From positions 11,482,501-11,546,500 of the forward strand of contig JAGUCH010000002.1 of assembly GCA_019096065.1 (NCBI GenBank): DNA of 64,000 nucleotides. The letters run 5' to 3'. Each line of letters opens with the position of its first letter. The stretch's first letter is position 1. This DNA is from Paracyclopina nana. Lineage: Eukaryota; Arthropoda; Copepoda; Cyclopoida; Cyclopettidae. Shown here piece after piece: positions 1-14,992 of the stretch. The translations under genes and the position numbers were made by a program. The notes beneath the pieces are model-generated. The model saw only the letters and a list, made by a program, of their open reading frames with translations. It was not told the DNA's origin and did no database searches.

Positions 1-1261
1 TTTTTCATGCCAAAACGAACGAGTTCAAAGAACTCGAGACTGTCAAGCACGAAAAGCAAGGATTGACTCCATCCCAAGATGCGGAGAAATTCCCCACAAA
101 ATTGAGCGAAAATACAGACCTTTTGTCAAAGCTGAAATACATGGTTGGCCTTGTGGACAAGAAAAAGGCTACCGCCTCCACGCTTCCAGTACACGTTGCC
201 ACAGACGACAGCAACAACAACCAACGTGTCAAATTCACCGACGAGGAGCCCATAGAAATGAAGCCGGACATGATCAAACTGGACCTGAGTGATCCAGCCC
301 TGTGGTACAGCGATGAGATCGAGTACAGGAAGTTGCCTGAGCAATACTTGATGCTGTCCAAGTCGAGGCTGACTCTTTTAGTGTGCATCACATCTGCGGC
401 TGGCTATGGTCTCGCCTCATCAGCCGTCATGAGCTTCGACCCTGTGATCTTGGCTGTGTCCACCATTGGCGTTGGCCTCACCTCCGCGGCCGCCAATGCT
501 ATTAACCAATTTCTTGAAGTGCCCTATGACTCTCAGATGAGCAGGACTAAAAATAGGGTTCTAGTCAAAGGGCTGCTGACGCCTTGGCATGCTGTTGGAT
601 TTGCAAGTGTCTGTGGCACCACAGGAGCCCTGATGCTGTGGCACCTCGTGAATCCAGTGGCTTCTGCCTTGGCTATGACTAACTTGTTCCTCTACACAGC
701 TGTCTACACACCCATGAAAAGAGTGAGCATATTGAACACCTGGATAGGAAGTGTGGTTGGAGCTATTCCGCCAGTGATTGGGTGGGTGAGTGCGACTGGC
801 TCGCTCGACGTAGGAGCACTTGTCCTGGGTGGAATTTTGTACACATGGCAATTCCCACATTTTAATGCCCTGTCATGGAACCTTCGTCCGGACTATTCAA
901 AAGCAGGATATCGAATGATGTCCGTCACCGATCCAGGGCTGTGCAAGCGAGTAGCGTTAAGGTATATTGCAATTTAACGTCACTTTCAAGGCTATAACTA
1001 TCTTACTGTTATAATTGCAGGCACTCGATTGGATGCACTCTGGTTTGCTCGGTGGCAGCTCCAATGCTGGATGTCACTTCGTGGGCGTTTGCTTTTGACT
1101 CGTTGCCATTGAACGCATGTCTGATTTACTTGTCGTGGAAATTCTACGAAAACCCGAGCGGCTCATCGTCTAGAAGGTTGTTTCGCTACACACTGATTCA
1201 CCTACCCATGCTCATGTTGCTGATGTTTATTAGCAGAAAAAGGCCGGAAAAGAAAACCTAA
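1..1261 (+). CDS. COX10: COX10, protoheme IX farnesyltransferase (5' partial)
   Basis: Mitochondrial inner-membrane enzyme that farnesylates protoheme to heme O for cytochrome c oxidase assembly. Exons are 3..961 and 1021..1261, joined in phase through a 59-nt GT-AG intron; at least 399 residues are encoded against about 440 in animals. The reading frame is already open at the left edge with no in-frame ATG, so the 5' end lies outside the window. The UbiA-family signature is visible around 495-560: NQFLEVPYD followed by MSRTKNR, the Asn/Asp-rich prenyl-diphosphate/Mg site. It is followed by PMKR and WQFPHFNALSW, all typical of COX10, with several hydrophobic helices between. The stop (1259-1261) is 2 bp from the stop of the convergent gene at 1264. 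The family call is firm. Confidence 0.95.
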
Positions 1262-1263
1262 AT

Positions 1264-2446
1264 CTAATTTCCTTGTCGAGACTCTTCATTTTTCCTTTTG
1301 GTTGCAAAGTACTTTTGAATTTCAGCCCTGTTATTAGTGGTTTTCCATTCCCCTGGAGCGATTTCGATCTTTATGAAGGCTGGTATAGCAGAAAAGGGCT
1401 GTTGGCCTCCATTCGTGGGACGACACCATTTTTCCCAATTGGATAATTCATTGGTGACATTGGTGCAAAACTTGATCTCTTGAGGTCGGCAAATGTCAGC
1501 TTCTTCAAGCACAGGCCTCACTTTACTACGACCGTGCACACACTTTTCGCACGTGGTCTCCTTCAGGGTCAAATTCATAGGCAAAAAGTCTTTGACGCAG
1601 ATTTGATCTGTGGTTGCCAACTGACACGAGGGGCTATGGCAAATGGGATCCAGCCTTTTCTCAGTACATTCAATGTCACCCTCTGCTGCCTCGGTAGAAA
1701 CTACCTTTGTCACATAAATGTCATCGCAATGTGTTTGCTCCCCTGGTGATGTGAGATTTTGGCAGGTCCAATTGCCATTTTCATGAGTGATGCATATTTT
1801 GGTGGCCTTCATTTCTCCTTGATTTCCACATGGTTGTCGTTTCTCCGTGACTGTCACAATTGTTGGCTTTCTACTACACAATGCTACAGTATTCTCATGG
1901 CAAATTTGCTTCTCTTCTATTTCAGTGTCTTCCCTGCTAAAAGCATCATCATTGCAAATTAGGTCATTAGAGGTTTGACACACGACTGTCTCAACATCTA
2001 TTGTACGTTCCTCAGTGGAGGTGTAGCAGTATTCTTCTTCTTTGCGACAATCTTCAATTACAGTGCGGTACTTAAGCACAAACTCTTTAAATAATCGAAA
2101 ACAAATTAGCTATTAAAAATAGGACTTTGTTAACAAGCAAACCTTTTTTGCAGACCTCGCGAGAAAGGTTTTCACATCTCTCTTCTATAGGAGAAGAGCT
2201 TTTCACCTTTTTCAGCACACATTCCTCATTGGTAGTTATGGACGAGTAGAAAATGAGTCCATCGCCAGAATCAGGGTGAGTGCCAATGCTGCTCAAGCGA
2301 GTGTTGAGCCTGTCACGAGCGTTGAGCTCTTTTTCTTCACCATCTAGTTGAATGAGAAGAGCCCTTTCCACAACTGAAGACTTGCTAAGAGCACAAAATG
2401 AGGCAACAGTCAACAATACTACTAGATTCATTTTGCTTCCACGCAT
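1264..2446 (-). CDS. Secreted cysteine-rich protein, function unknown
   Basis: Exons are 2143..2446 and 1264..2084 (58-nt intron, phases agree), predicting 374 residues. I start at the ATG at 2446 because it opens a clean signal peptide (MRGSKMNLVVLLTVASFCALS); upstream in-frame sequence is not signal-like. A TATA element lies 60-80 bp upstream. The mature protein is acidic and has many regularly spaced Cys separated by 5-12 residues, several N-glycosylation sequons, and a CxxC (CEKC) late on. This resembles the lineage-specific Cys-repeat secreted proteins common in arthropods, but I recognise no named domain. The CDS converges tail to tail with COX10 with 2 bp between the stops, so 3' UTRs must overlap. 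The function is not inferable from sequence. Confidence 0.8.
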
Positions 2447-2504
2447 GGTTGCCTTTTGCAAACAATGCCCAATTTTTTGTGTGCAGCGACTCACACGCTT
2501 TGCA

Positions 2505-2523
2505 TTTATACCTATATATATAG
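2505..2523 (-). promoter_or_regulatory. TATA-box region of the Cys-rich secreted gene
   Basis: On the minus strand this reads TATATATAGG then TATAAATGC, lying 60-80 nt upstream of the ATG at 2446. The spacing fits a core promoter with a short 5' UTR. It is the clearest TATA element in the window, in keeping with a highly expressed secreted product. Confidence 0.5.
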
Positions 2524-2608
2524 TCTATTTTATCAACGGGGCCTGCGGATGACTTGCATCCTGACAAAAACAAAAGAGATCTGTCAACATTACAGAAATG
2601 TGGAATTG

Positions 2609-3518
2609 CTACGAAGTTGCAACCTGATCGGGATTGCCACGTTTTCTGTTTTGATTGCCGCTGTCAAAGCCCGATAACCGAAGCTCCTCTTGAAGCTTCT
2701 TGTCAGCCTCAATCTGAGCCTGGAGATCTTCCTCTGACATAGGCTCTTGAAGGCCAGGCAAGTGCCTGGCGAAGAGTGAGGTGTTCAATTTGTAATACTG
2801 ACTATTGAGGGTATGCAAGTGCTGCAAGATTTTCTGAACCATGGCTGGCGAAAGTGAGAAAGGCGGTGAGGCTTCAATGCAAGCTGAAACAAATGAAACG
2901 TGATGGCTGGAAACTGGAATTGGTTGGTGTACTCACTTAAGATCTCTTGAACGAACCGATCTGACAAGTTTTTGGCAAAAAGTTGGTACAACTGAGCACT
3001 CAAGCTTGTATTGAACCTGCTCTCCACATAGAAACGGTTCTGCAACATGAACAATGTAATGAAGGTATTGAAAAACAGCGTGCAATTCATGACTACCAAG
3101 TAAGTGAAAATGGGGACGATTGAGCCGAGGGCAGCGAAAAATTGCGTCATAATTTTGTCGACTTCCAGGATGAAAGCTCGCCTGTCACCCCTCTCCACGT
3201 GGTTGGTGAGCGTGTCCTGCCAACTGCTAAGGATGGCCTCGATGTGTTGCACGAGGTCATTATGCAGCCTCTCTGAGTGGTGCGTGCAAACGCACTTGTA
3301 GACGGCACTGTACATCTGAAAAATGAAACTCAATAACGTAGAGCTCGAGCGCATCATTGGTAGCTGCTGCCAAGTACTTGTTCGTAGGAGATGGGCTTGT
3401 AGGATCCGGGTGGCTCCAAAAGCACCGTGTCAAGCGTGGTTCGCAGGAGAGGCCAGTAGACGGTGTCGTAGTCCTCCTCGGTCCATCTTGACTTTGCCAT
3501 GGCCATAAGTTGGTCCAT
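2609..3518 (-). CDS. CACUL1: CACUL1, CDK2-associated cullin-domain protein
   Basis: Exons are 3378..3518, 3097..3315, 2937..3039 and 2609..2883; all phases agree and give 245 residues. The protein matches the cullin-N-like fold of CACUL1: DYDTVYWPLL, then KPISYEQ joined across intron 1 to MYSAVYKCVC, then GSIVPIFTYL joined to NRFYVESRFN, and the C-terminal FDSGNQNRKR tail seen in animal CACUL1. In vertebrates the protein binds CDK2 and modulates cell cycle and transcription; the role here is inferred. The first in-frame ATG after an upstream stop is at 3518 (MDQLMAMAKS). ATGs at 3506 and 3500 are also in frame, so the start may differ by a few residues. The gene is head to head with the BTB zinc-finger gene across 1.4 kb. 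Confidence 0.88.
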
Positions 3519-4941
3519 AGCATCAGCAGCAGAAGCAGAAGTGTTTTGTGCTAGCTGTCAACATGCGCTGCTACCAGAGGCGTGCGCACAAAAGAGCAAA
3601 GTTGCTCGAAATCGCCGCGAAGTGGGATAAGTCTGAAAAATCATAATCATAGCATTTAACAAGAAGCTCGGAAAGCCTGTGATGGCGTCGTTGTCACTTG
3701 TCCAAGGCCGCATGGCGGCTTGGTAGAGGACTCGAATGGGTTGGCCGGCGGTTGTTACCTGCCTCCGACCTTGCTCGCACGGGGAAAGTGCATGCAATCG
3801 TGCCAAAAGCTAGCCCCGCCTGAGCCATGTGCGGCCTCTCGTCCTTTGCTAGAGGTTGGCCGGCTTAGGCTGCGGCGCTTAGCTCGAGGCAGTTGGCGCC
3901 ACCTCCAAACTCCAAAGACTGGCTCACAAAGCTTTAGGCTGATGCCACAGGTGATGACGTCACGTGGCCTCAATTACACCGATCATTTTCTTCTCCAAAG
4001 GTTCCAACTAGAATGTCAAACCAGCTCCCAACTTTGGACAACGAAAAAGACGCTTTTCGATTTTTATCTTTAACGATCACCTTCCTTCTTTTTAATCGGT
4101 TGTCGAGAACCTGTCACCAGTCAGAACAGTATGAACTGAACCAGACTCGAAATGCTGAGATCAGAGGCTCAAAGCTCTCTCCTTAGAACTGATCATTGAG
4201 CAAAAATTAAAAAAAACATTCAACTGAGGCTGGTATCAACCGAAATTTCCGAAAAACTGACTTCTGCCTGTAAAGCACTATCATTTGACGAAAATTTTGC
4301 GTTATGTTATTAGAAATATTTATGCGTACGTTAAAGCTCATGTGTCATGCATGCAAAAGTCGTCAAACGGCAACGATTTTTATTCTTTAAAAACGGCAGC
4401 TGCTTTCCGCGAAATCGCAGTGGCGAAGAAAACATGACCAGACGCAGAAACTTCGTCCTTGCGTGAGATGTCGTGGCCTTATCTGGGCTTGGGAACTGGA
4501 AAGTCTGCGCGCCTCATGACATCACGAGCTCGCATGGCGTTGAGACTTGAGAGGAGCGAGATTGGTGGTGGAGCATGGTGCTGGCCGCGTAGGTGGCCGG
4601 CGAAACCTGTAGTCGGGCCGGCGAACACGCTTGTGCTGGCCGGCCGAGTCCGCCCGCGTGGCTCGGCCTCGCCGATGCAGTAGTAGGAGCAGCAGCGGTA
4701 GGCTGCAGTAGCGGATGAGCGTGCCGCAAGTCCCGTTTCCATTTGGAGGCCGCTCCAGCCCACCTAGCCGCAGCACAAAGGACAAACCACTCGTGCGGCT
4801 GCAGTTGCGCCAACTGAGACGCCAAGATCCGCCCGCCGACCGACGACCGACCGACACACTCTCTCTCCTCCAGTCTATCGCGCGCCATTGGCCTCCAGAG
4901 CCTCTAGGTGGCAAAAGAGTCGCTGCAGTGATTTCAACAAG
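3519..4941. other. GC-rich bidirectional upstream region, no gene supported
   Basis: This 1.4-kb stretch separates the divergent CACUL1 and BTB zinc-finger genes. CpG-rich blocks at about 3540-3970 and 4440-4940 flank an AT-rich middle. Open frames on both strands here look like by-products of high GC: no domain, no good start context and no splice continuity. It presumably holds both promoters and the BTB gene 5' UTR. Confidence 0.6.
3955..3966. promoter_or_regulatory. Overlapping CRE (TGACGTCA) and E-box (CACGTG)
   Basis: A full palindromic CRE at 3955-3962 shares its last two bases with a canonical CACGTG E-box at 3961-3966. The composite lies about 440 bp upstream of the CACUL1 start and 980 bp upstream of the BTB start. 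This is motif evidence only; binding is an inference. Confidence 0.35.
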
Positions 4942-6716
<1,775 letters not shown>

Positions 6717-6927
6717 CAACGATCTGGCTCTCTCTCATGCATTTACTTCTCTATAAAAACTATTTAGAAATTGTATTTTTATACGCCTTCGCTCGAGCGC
6801 TTGAGCAGCGCACATAATCTACCGTGCCTAAGTATGTTTCGAATACAGTATTCATGTCCCTCCCTCCAATCTTCCAACACCACCACACAAGATGATAAAA
6901 GCAAACAGATCATCTCAAAATGCTTGA

Positions 6928-6933
6928 AATAAA
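6928..6933 (+). terminator. Poly(A) signal, BTB zinc-finger gene
   Basis: AATAAA lies 212 nt after the isoform B stop; a second AATAAA is at 6971. Both are in AT-rich sequence suited to cleavage and polyadenylation. Confidence 0.5.
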
Positions 6934-7195
6934 AAATATACTTATAAGCACATGTTCACGGCACTAAAAGAATAAAAATTATACTTTGTGAATTCAAGCT
7001 TGCGATCAAGGTCAGTGGAATAATATGAAGTGTTCATGGCGTTTTATGCAACTTGAAAGTTGGCTATTTTCATGAGGGCATGTCTGGTAACGATTGCAAA
7101 CTTCAAAATAAAGTAAACGTCAACACGCTCCACGGCACCACCTGCGCAGAGAAGTGTACAAAAAAGTGTTTGCTTGCAGATTTTTCACGCTGTTA

Positions 7196-8637
<1,442 letters not shown>

Positions 8638-8789
8638 TTGGAGTAATCAATAGTTCAATTTGTGATAATCTTTGCAGGCGATACGTTTTGACGGTTACTT
8701 GTGATTTGTAGTTTTGTTTTTCAGAATTATGCAAATACATGGTTGTTGTATAGTAGTTGTAGTATTGTAACAATAATCATTGTTCATGA

Positions 8790-11700
8790 TTAACGAACAT
8801 TTCTTGAGCCCTCAGCAATGCGGGATTTGTTGCCCTTATTGCGATCTTTGCCACCTCGTCGGGAGTCTCCCCCATTTCGCCGAGAATTGGAGTATCGTCG
8901 GTCATTCGGCAACGGTGGCCTTCCTCCGCCAGCAGATCGGCCTTCACCTCGGCCATAGTCTCTACCAGCATTGGCACCTGGACCAGACGCAGATGCAGCA
9001 CCTACAGAAGATGGAGACCAGCCGCGGCCTCCTCCTGAATTGGACACACTTGAGGAGCCTCCGTGCCTCTCACGATTGTTAAAGCTGGTTCTTCCATTAC
9101 CGTTGCTGCCACCGCTATTGCCCCGATATCCTTTGGCCCCGGCATTGGCACGCTCGGAGCGGCCTTTGGAAATGCTGCCCAGATTGGAGTTGGACACATT
9201 GGCCGACGAGTTTGACTTGTCAAAAACAGGCTCTTTGGTCGCCTCGCGATATCCAACAATTGAGCCTTTGCTTTTGGCCTCCTTCTCAGCAAAGAGTTCT
9301 TGGGCAGCTTTCAAGGATTGTTTGTTGTAGCCCGTAGGCCCTGTGGGCTGCTGGCCACGTGACTGGAGCACAAGAAAGTCGTCCACGTGTAGTGAAGGCG
9401 GCCTGGAAGTGTTTGGTGGCCTTGATCTGAACAAGTCAGGGCGCTGCCCACCTGGACCACGATTGAAGACAGATCGCGAGCCCCGAATGGCCACGTTGCC
9501 ACCTGCTTTAAAGCTGGAAATCAGGCTCTTGTTGGCCAACACCTTGGCCTCTAAAAGGGACTTTTTCACCGCTTTCTTCTTCAGCTGGCGCTCCCTCTCA
9601 AGAGACTTCTCGTCGCACACTTGCTTCACCTGCAGTTGAATGTCAAAGTCATCAGGCAAGTACGTCTCAACGAGTCCCAAAAGGTCCTCCTCAGATTCAA
9701 CTGCGTCCTCAGCCTGCTCTATTGGAGCGTCAGAATCGTCAAAGTAGGCCGCGGCCTTTCTTTTGGCAAACTGCTCCAGCAAAGGCTCAGCTGAGGGCCA
9801 ATCAAAGTCCAGCTCCTCAAGTCGAATAGAGGGGGGATCTCGTTGCACGAAGGCGACCAGCTTCTTGACAACCGAACTCTGACCAAGATCGTCACTGTAC
9901 AAGTAGTGCTCAGTGTCCCCGCTGTTGTTGCCAGTCCAGTCGAGCAGCTCGCGCAGGTCTTCAATCCCTATGAACTTGCTCAATGCCAGCAAAGACTCGC
10001 CCATCAGAGTCATCTCGTCCACGTCCATCTCCTTGAGGATTTTGGCCACTTCACTTTTGTTGTGGAGAAAACAGGTCCTTATCACAGACAACCCACACAA
10101 GTGCTTGGAAAGGCCGTTTATCGTCCGTGCAAGGGTCAAGTGGGGCTTGCCACTGCTATTGCAGCAGTGCGCTATCAACGTGTTAACCAGGAAATGGCAG
10201 CTCTCTTTGTCCGGCAAAGCATTCGATATGCTCTGTAAGTCACTCGAGTCTGGCGAGAGGCTCACTCTTAAGTCTGTCAGGGACTGAGCCACATTTGCAA
10301 CAACCTCAGCTGGCAGCGTTTTGACCAGATCCGAGTACTTGTCTCCCCTCATCAGGCTCAAGAAGGCAGCCCTTAAGGAGGGGAGCTTCAACAAAATGCT
10401 GGCAAATTTGGAGCTTTTCTCAGGCTCAGCTTTGAGCGCGTCTGCCACAGCTTCAGCCACTATGGCAGCAATTGGAGCAGACAAGTCAGACAACTGCTGG
10501 CAAACGCGACGTAGCCACTTCTGTACCAGACTCACTCTGCATGGTATCAGCAGTGTCACCATTTCTTTGAGTAAGCCTTCCATGCCATAAAGTTGGGCAC
10601 TCCATAAATTGCGCTGAGCCTCCGTTGTTGTCGTATTTTTGAAGGGCAATGGCAGGATCTGGCTCAATATTTTGAGTCCTGGCAAGTAGGTATGAGGAGA
10701 TGTGAGCACATACTTCAAAACGTCTTGAATCATGAGCTGCCACGTGGTGGTTTTACCCAGGCTCATGTCCACTGACACACTGGTGAAGCACATCAAAAAC
10801 TCAACAATGTCAGCGCATATCTCCAGACTGCTGGCGTAGCAGGCGGAATTTGTTGAGACAACTGTGCATAGAGCGAAAGTCTTCAGCATAGTCTGAATGG
10901 CAGTCGTGTCCCTGAATCCATCATCAAGACATAGAATGATGTGGCTCGCGATGAGCTTGAGAATTTGCACAATGGGTCGAATGGTGGCCACCAACAAATG
11001 GCCGTTGTATCCGGCAAACGTGGCAGTGTGTAGATGAGGCTGTTCATGATATCCACAGACTTTGGTCAAAATGGCCACGCCAAACTCACACAAGTCGTTG
11101 GAAAAGGCGCTGATTAGATTGCTTGGATCTGAGCCTTGGCCGCATAGTAGCTTGTGGAGAAATCTGATGGACATGACCAGCTCACAGCTGAGCGGGCTGA
11201 TGTTCTCCAAGTTTTTCTTCACAGACTCACAGAAGAATTCCATGGCCGACGGTTGGACCTATTAAAGCATTTAAAATGAGTAATATGTACATACAACGGA
11301 GTTAATGCAAACCTTTGCATCGGAGGTCCAAATTGTCGGAGTGCGCCCATCCAAAAAGTTGAGCCAGGATATCAACTCGAACAGCTTCGACGTCTCATCA
11401 CTCTTCCCTATAGCCAAAAGTTCCTCGGTGAAGAACTTTAAATATTCCACTTCATCTGATGTCCGCACCACCAAGAGCAACAGCTCACATGCGTAGCCTC
11501 TTATGGCTGACTTTTTCATATCCTTCTTGAGCACTGGTTCCTCTTCGGAACTCGGCGACTCTTTCTTCACGCCTGCATCATCGCTCGAATGCTTCACAAG
11601 TCGAACAATGGGCTTCAAAAATTCATTCAACGAAAGCACGTGAACTAAAGCAGTCCTGCCCATGGTTGAAAAGGTCATCCCATAGAGCTCCTGGAGCGAC

Positions 11701-14018
11701 TCCAGGACTTCCATTCGCTCAAGAGCGCCTCTCGGTGACTCGTCATTCACACCATAAGACGATAGGGCGTCAATTCTCAAAAGCGTATGCAAGCAGAACA
11801 GCTCAAAGTCCACGTTGACTGTGCTCGATATAAGCTTCAAAATTTGCTCAGTCTCTGATGGAAAAGAGGCCAATAACAACAGACCCTCGTGTGTCCTTGT
11901 GAACTCTTTTAAGACAGCTTCCACAGTCATGAACAGCTCCTCTCTGTTTTTATCGTCCACATTTTGTTGGCAAGAGGCTAGCACATTGTGGAGCAGATTT
12001 GCATTGAACAGGTCCCTGAACGCACATGGCACCACACCACACTTTTCGTTGGATAAGAAACTCAGCTTGGGACTCGTGTCATTTCTGACAAATGATAGCA
12101 CATGGTGAAGTAGTGCCATTTTTTCGTGGTGAGCATGAGCTTCGGCAGACTTGAGGGCCTCAACTGCCTCCTTCAGGGCAAATCTCTCAAGCAAGGCAGC
12201 CAAACCCACTTTCAACCTAGAAGTCAGCTTTTGCGTCACAAGCATTTCAGTCAGATTGGAGAGCAGCTCGGTCTGAAGGAAAACTGACATGCCCAAAGAG
12301 TGGTCAAGGGTACGATTTAGAGCCGCGAGAGACATAATTTTGAGGGGAACCGCCACTGATGAATCACTCAGAATGTCCATCAACTTGGCGAGAATCTCTT
12401 GGTAGTCATTGGTGGTCCACTCGATGTCATGTTCCATAGCCGCTATCGTGAACTTGAGGCTTGACTTCAAATGTCTCACTTTGAACGTGTGAACGGGCTG
12501 CTTCAGAGCATCGGACGTTGACAGTCCTCTCAAAATGCTCCTTATCAACCTTCGAGTGGGCAGAAGCTTGGCAGTGAAGGCCTCAACCAGCTCTACCCAG
12601 TCGCTGCCGAGCACTTCTTGGTCATTCAGCTCTTCCAACTTTTCAAGCATTTCATTCGACGTTGTTTCGCAACTCTTCACTGACACATAATTGTTGGCAG
12701 GGAAAAGCCGATAATACTTCAGCGGCACTATAGAGTGGCTCTCAGGCGAAAACGTCCGAAATGGGTCAGTCCAATCCTGTCCGAAATCGACCTCAAAGTC
12801 GGCCAAGTTTTCACCGAAGAAGCAGTCTCCGTCGTCACTCCACTCAGCCTCAGCATCTGAGATCTCCTCAATGTCTTCGGGGATGTCGGCTAAATGATGA
12901 GCATGCTTATCATACGATGACGCATCATCCTCGTCCAGATGAGCACTATTGTTATGATGGCTGCTCTCGTTGTCAAGCCCATCAAGGTGATCCTCCTCAT
13001 TTTTGGCGTGCCCTCCTTCATCATCATCAACGGGGATATCACCATCTGAAATGTCACTGACGTCATCTAAAATGGGGGCCTCTTCCTTCACCTTTTCGAG
13101 CGACACTGATCGTCTCTTGTAATTATGAGGCCCCATGGGAGATAAATGCCCATTACTAGTAGTAGGACTTTTGGGAGTTATTGACCTCCTGCTCACAGGC
13201 GGCAGAGGAGGGTTTGATCGACTTCTGGATCGAGTCCGTGAACGATGATCTCGCTGGGGAGATCGGTAATCCCGAGGTGACCTGAACCCTCTAGAAGGAT
13301 AAGAGCTCCTATGCGGAGACCTCGATTGCCGCTCAATCGACCTTCGCTTGGAGTGGTGGTGATCAAAGTAAGCATCCCTCTTGCCATTCTCGGATATCCA
13401 GTCTCCTCGTTGATGATAGGACTCTTGGTGGGCAGCACTGACTCCACGCACCGGTACAGCATTGTCGGGAACGGGCGGAGGCCAGGCTGTGGCTGTTTGC
13501 ACTCTGTGATTCCACTCGCTGCCATCCCTGATGACCGAGGGAGGCTGTACAACAACTGGAGGCCGGGGCACATCCACAACGACAACAGGAGTCGGTTCTG
13601 GCTTGGCAGAGGCTGCCATAGCAGCCAGCTGCTCTGTCGTCGTCGGCGACAAGAGTCCATAGACAGCAAGGGTGATGGTGGAGTAGCATCCTCTGAGAAT
13701 GAGTCCGTCCGTGAGAATCTTCTTCGGGCCCGTGTTCAAAAAGATCTGGCCGTTTTCATCGTAGGCCAACGAGCCAAGGCTGGTAAAAGTGGACGCCCCT
13801 GGATTGGTGAGGTCGTTGACGAAGAGCTCCAGGTTGAATCTGACTGGCACGGTGGCTCCGAGCCTCATTCCTCCGGGAAAGTTGGCCTGGACTCGAGCTC
13901 CGAGCGGTATGACCCGGACTTCTTCCACGATGACAGAGCTTGGAAATTGCACTAGATCCAGGTTCAGCTCCTCCTCCATGTCGTGGGAAAATGTGTCGAA
14001 GAAGAGCAATTGGGTCAT
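8790..14018 (-). CDS. vir: Virilizer (VIRMA), m6A methyltransferase complex scaffold
   Basis: Two exons, 11313..14018 and 8790..11258, joined in phase 0 across a 54-nt intron, encode 1724 residues; fly and human proteins are about 1800. The start at 14018 opens the conserved N-terminal domain: LLFFDTF, IVEEVRVIPLGARV, FTSLGSLAYDENG and TDGLILRGCYSTITLAVYG. An RS/RSP-rich stretch at about residues 225-280 and an acidic stretch at about 310-400 follow. Then comes a long helical-repeat body, and a Gly/Arg/Asn-rich RGG-type tail over the last 150 residues. Virilizer holds METTL3/14, WTAP/Fl(2)d and partners together; in Drosophila it is needed for Sex-lethal splicing and dosage control. Nuclear localisation is inferred. 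Confidence 0.95.
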
Positions 14019-14282
14019 GGTGATGGCAACGATCTTTACCAGTCGGGAAACGTCATTTTCTTTTCTCTTGATGGGAAGACGAAATTTGTTGTTGGTTCTC
14101 AACAAACTTCTGCAGCAGGAAGAAGCTGATTCCCGAACAGCGCTACCAGATTACTCAACTTGTTTTTCAGTCAAACTGTCCAATGAACAGCCAAATTTCA
14201 AGCGAAGCAGAGCTTCTCTACCTCTTACTTATGATAAACGAAGGTTAATTTCGCGTTATTTATGGTGCAAGAAATTGACAGT

Positions 14283-14292
14283 TTTATTTATT
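14283..14292 (-). terminator. Overlapping poly(A) signals at the stop codon
   Basis: On the minus strand two overlapping AATAAA hexamers occupy 14292-14283 and overlap the TAA stop at 14290-14288 of the small secreted gene. Confidence 0.55.
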
Positions 14293-14821
14293 GCTTTTCA
14301 ATAGAGGCGCATAATCCGTGATGTTTCTTGGCAAAGTCCTCGTCATTGGCACACATCTCGTACAATTGAGCCATGTTGGTTTCGGTAGAATGCCTGTAAT
14401 TTGACATTATGGAATCTTTATTGAATGACAAGCACGATATTTACCTTCTTGCGCTAACTCTAGGACGTCTGTCCACTGAAGACACCTTGACTTTGACCTG
14501 CTCTTTTGTTCCGATGTCATCTTCCGCTACATGTACCTCCACATGATCTTCTTTAGGAGCCATGACTTCACCGTCAGATTCTTCCTTTTTCATGGTAGTT
14601 TCCTTGGTGCAAAACTTGGTGTTGTCAAAAGCAGTGTACCTTTTGCAAAACTTCTCCCAAGGGTAAATGCCCAGAGGATCCGCTCCAAACATTTTGCCCA
14701 AGGGGCAATCAGGTAAAAACCACCAAATCATACAGCCAGGGTGGTCAGCCTTTACTGTTGGGGGAGCAGCAAAGGCTGGCGAGCAGGCAAATGCAACAAT
14801 GAATAAAATTGTGGCTTTCAT
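14288..14821 (-). CDS. Small secreted cysteine-containing protein, orphan
   Basis: Exons 14445..14821 and 14288..14393 join in phase (51-nt intron) to give 160 residues. The ATG at 14821 starts a textbook signal peptide (MKATILFIVAFACSPAFA). The mature N-terminal part has four Cys spaced over about 50 residues with an unusual aromatic patch (CMIWWFLPDC), then a charged Lys/Glu tail. The last exon adds two more Cys. I recognise no domain; a signalling peptide, structural factor or antimicrobial are all possible. The poly(A) signal overlaps the stop codon, so the 3' UTR is minimal. Confidence 0.75.
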
Positions 14822-14992
14822 TTTGATGATTATGATCCTTGTACTGCGTCCGTTCTGAATCAGGTGAGAAGGGATACTGATTTCTGCTATGGTCACTACC
14901 GCAGGTGACACCAACGTACACCAATGTCGGTTATTGTCTGCTATATTTAGCATAATTATTGGCGGGGCGCAGGACACTGAACCCTAGAGCAT

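Noticed and set aside
1480-1962. Plus-strand ORFs within the secreted Cys-rich gene
   Set aside because: They are antisense shadows; the minus strand has the signal peptide, phase-matched intron and TATA element.
3558-4073. Overlapping ORFs on both strands upstream of the BTB gene
   Set aside because: They arise from the CpG-rich sequence; there are no motifs and both strands are equally open.
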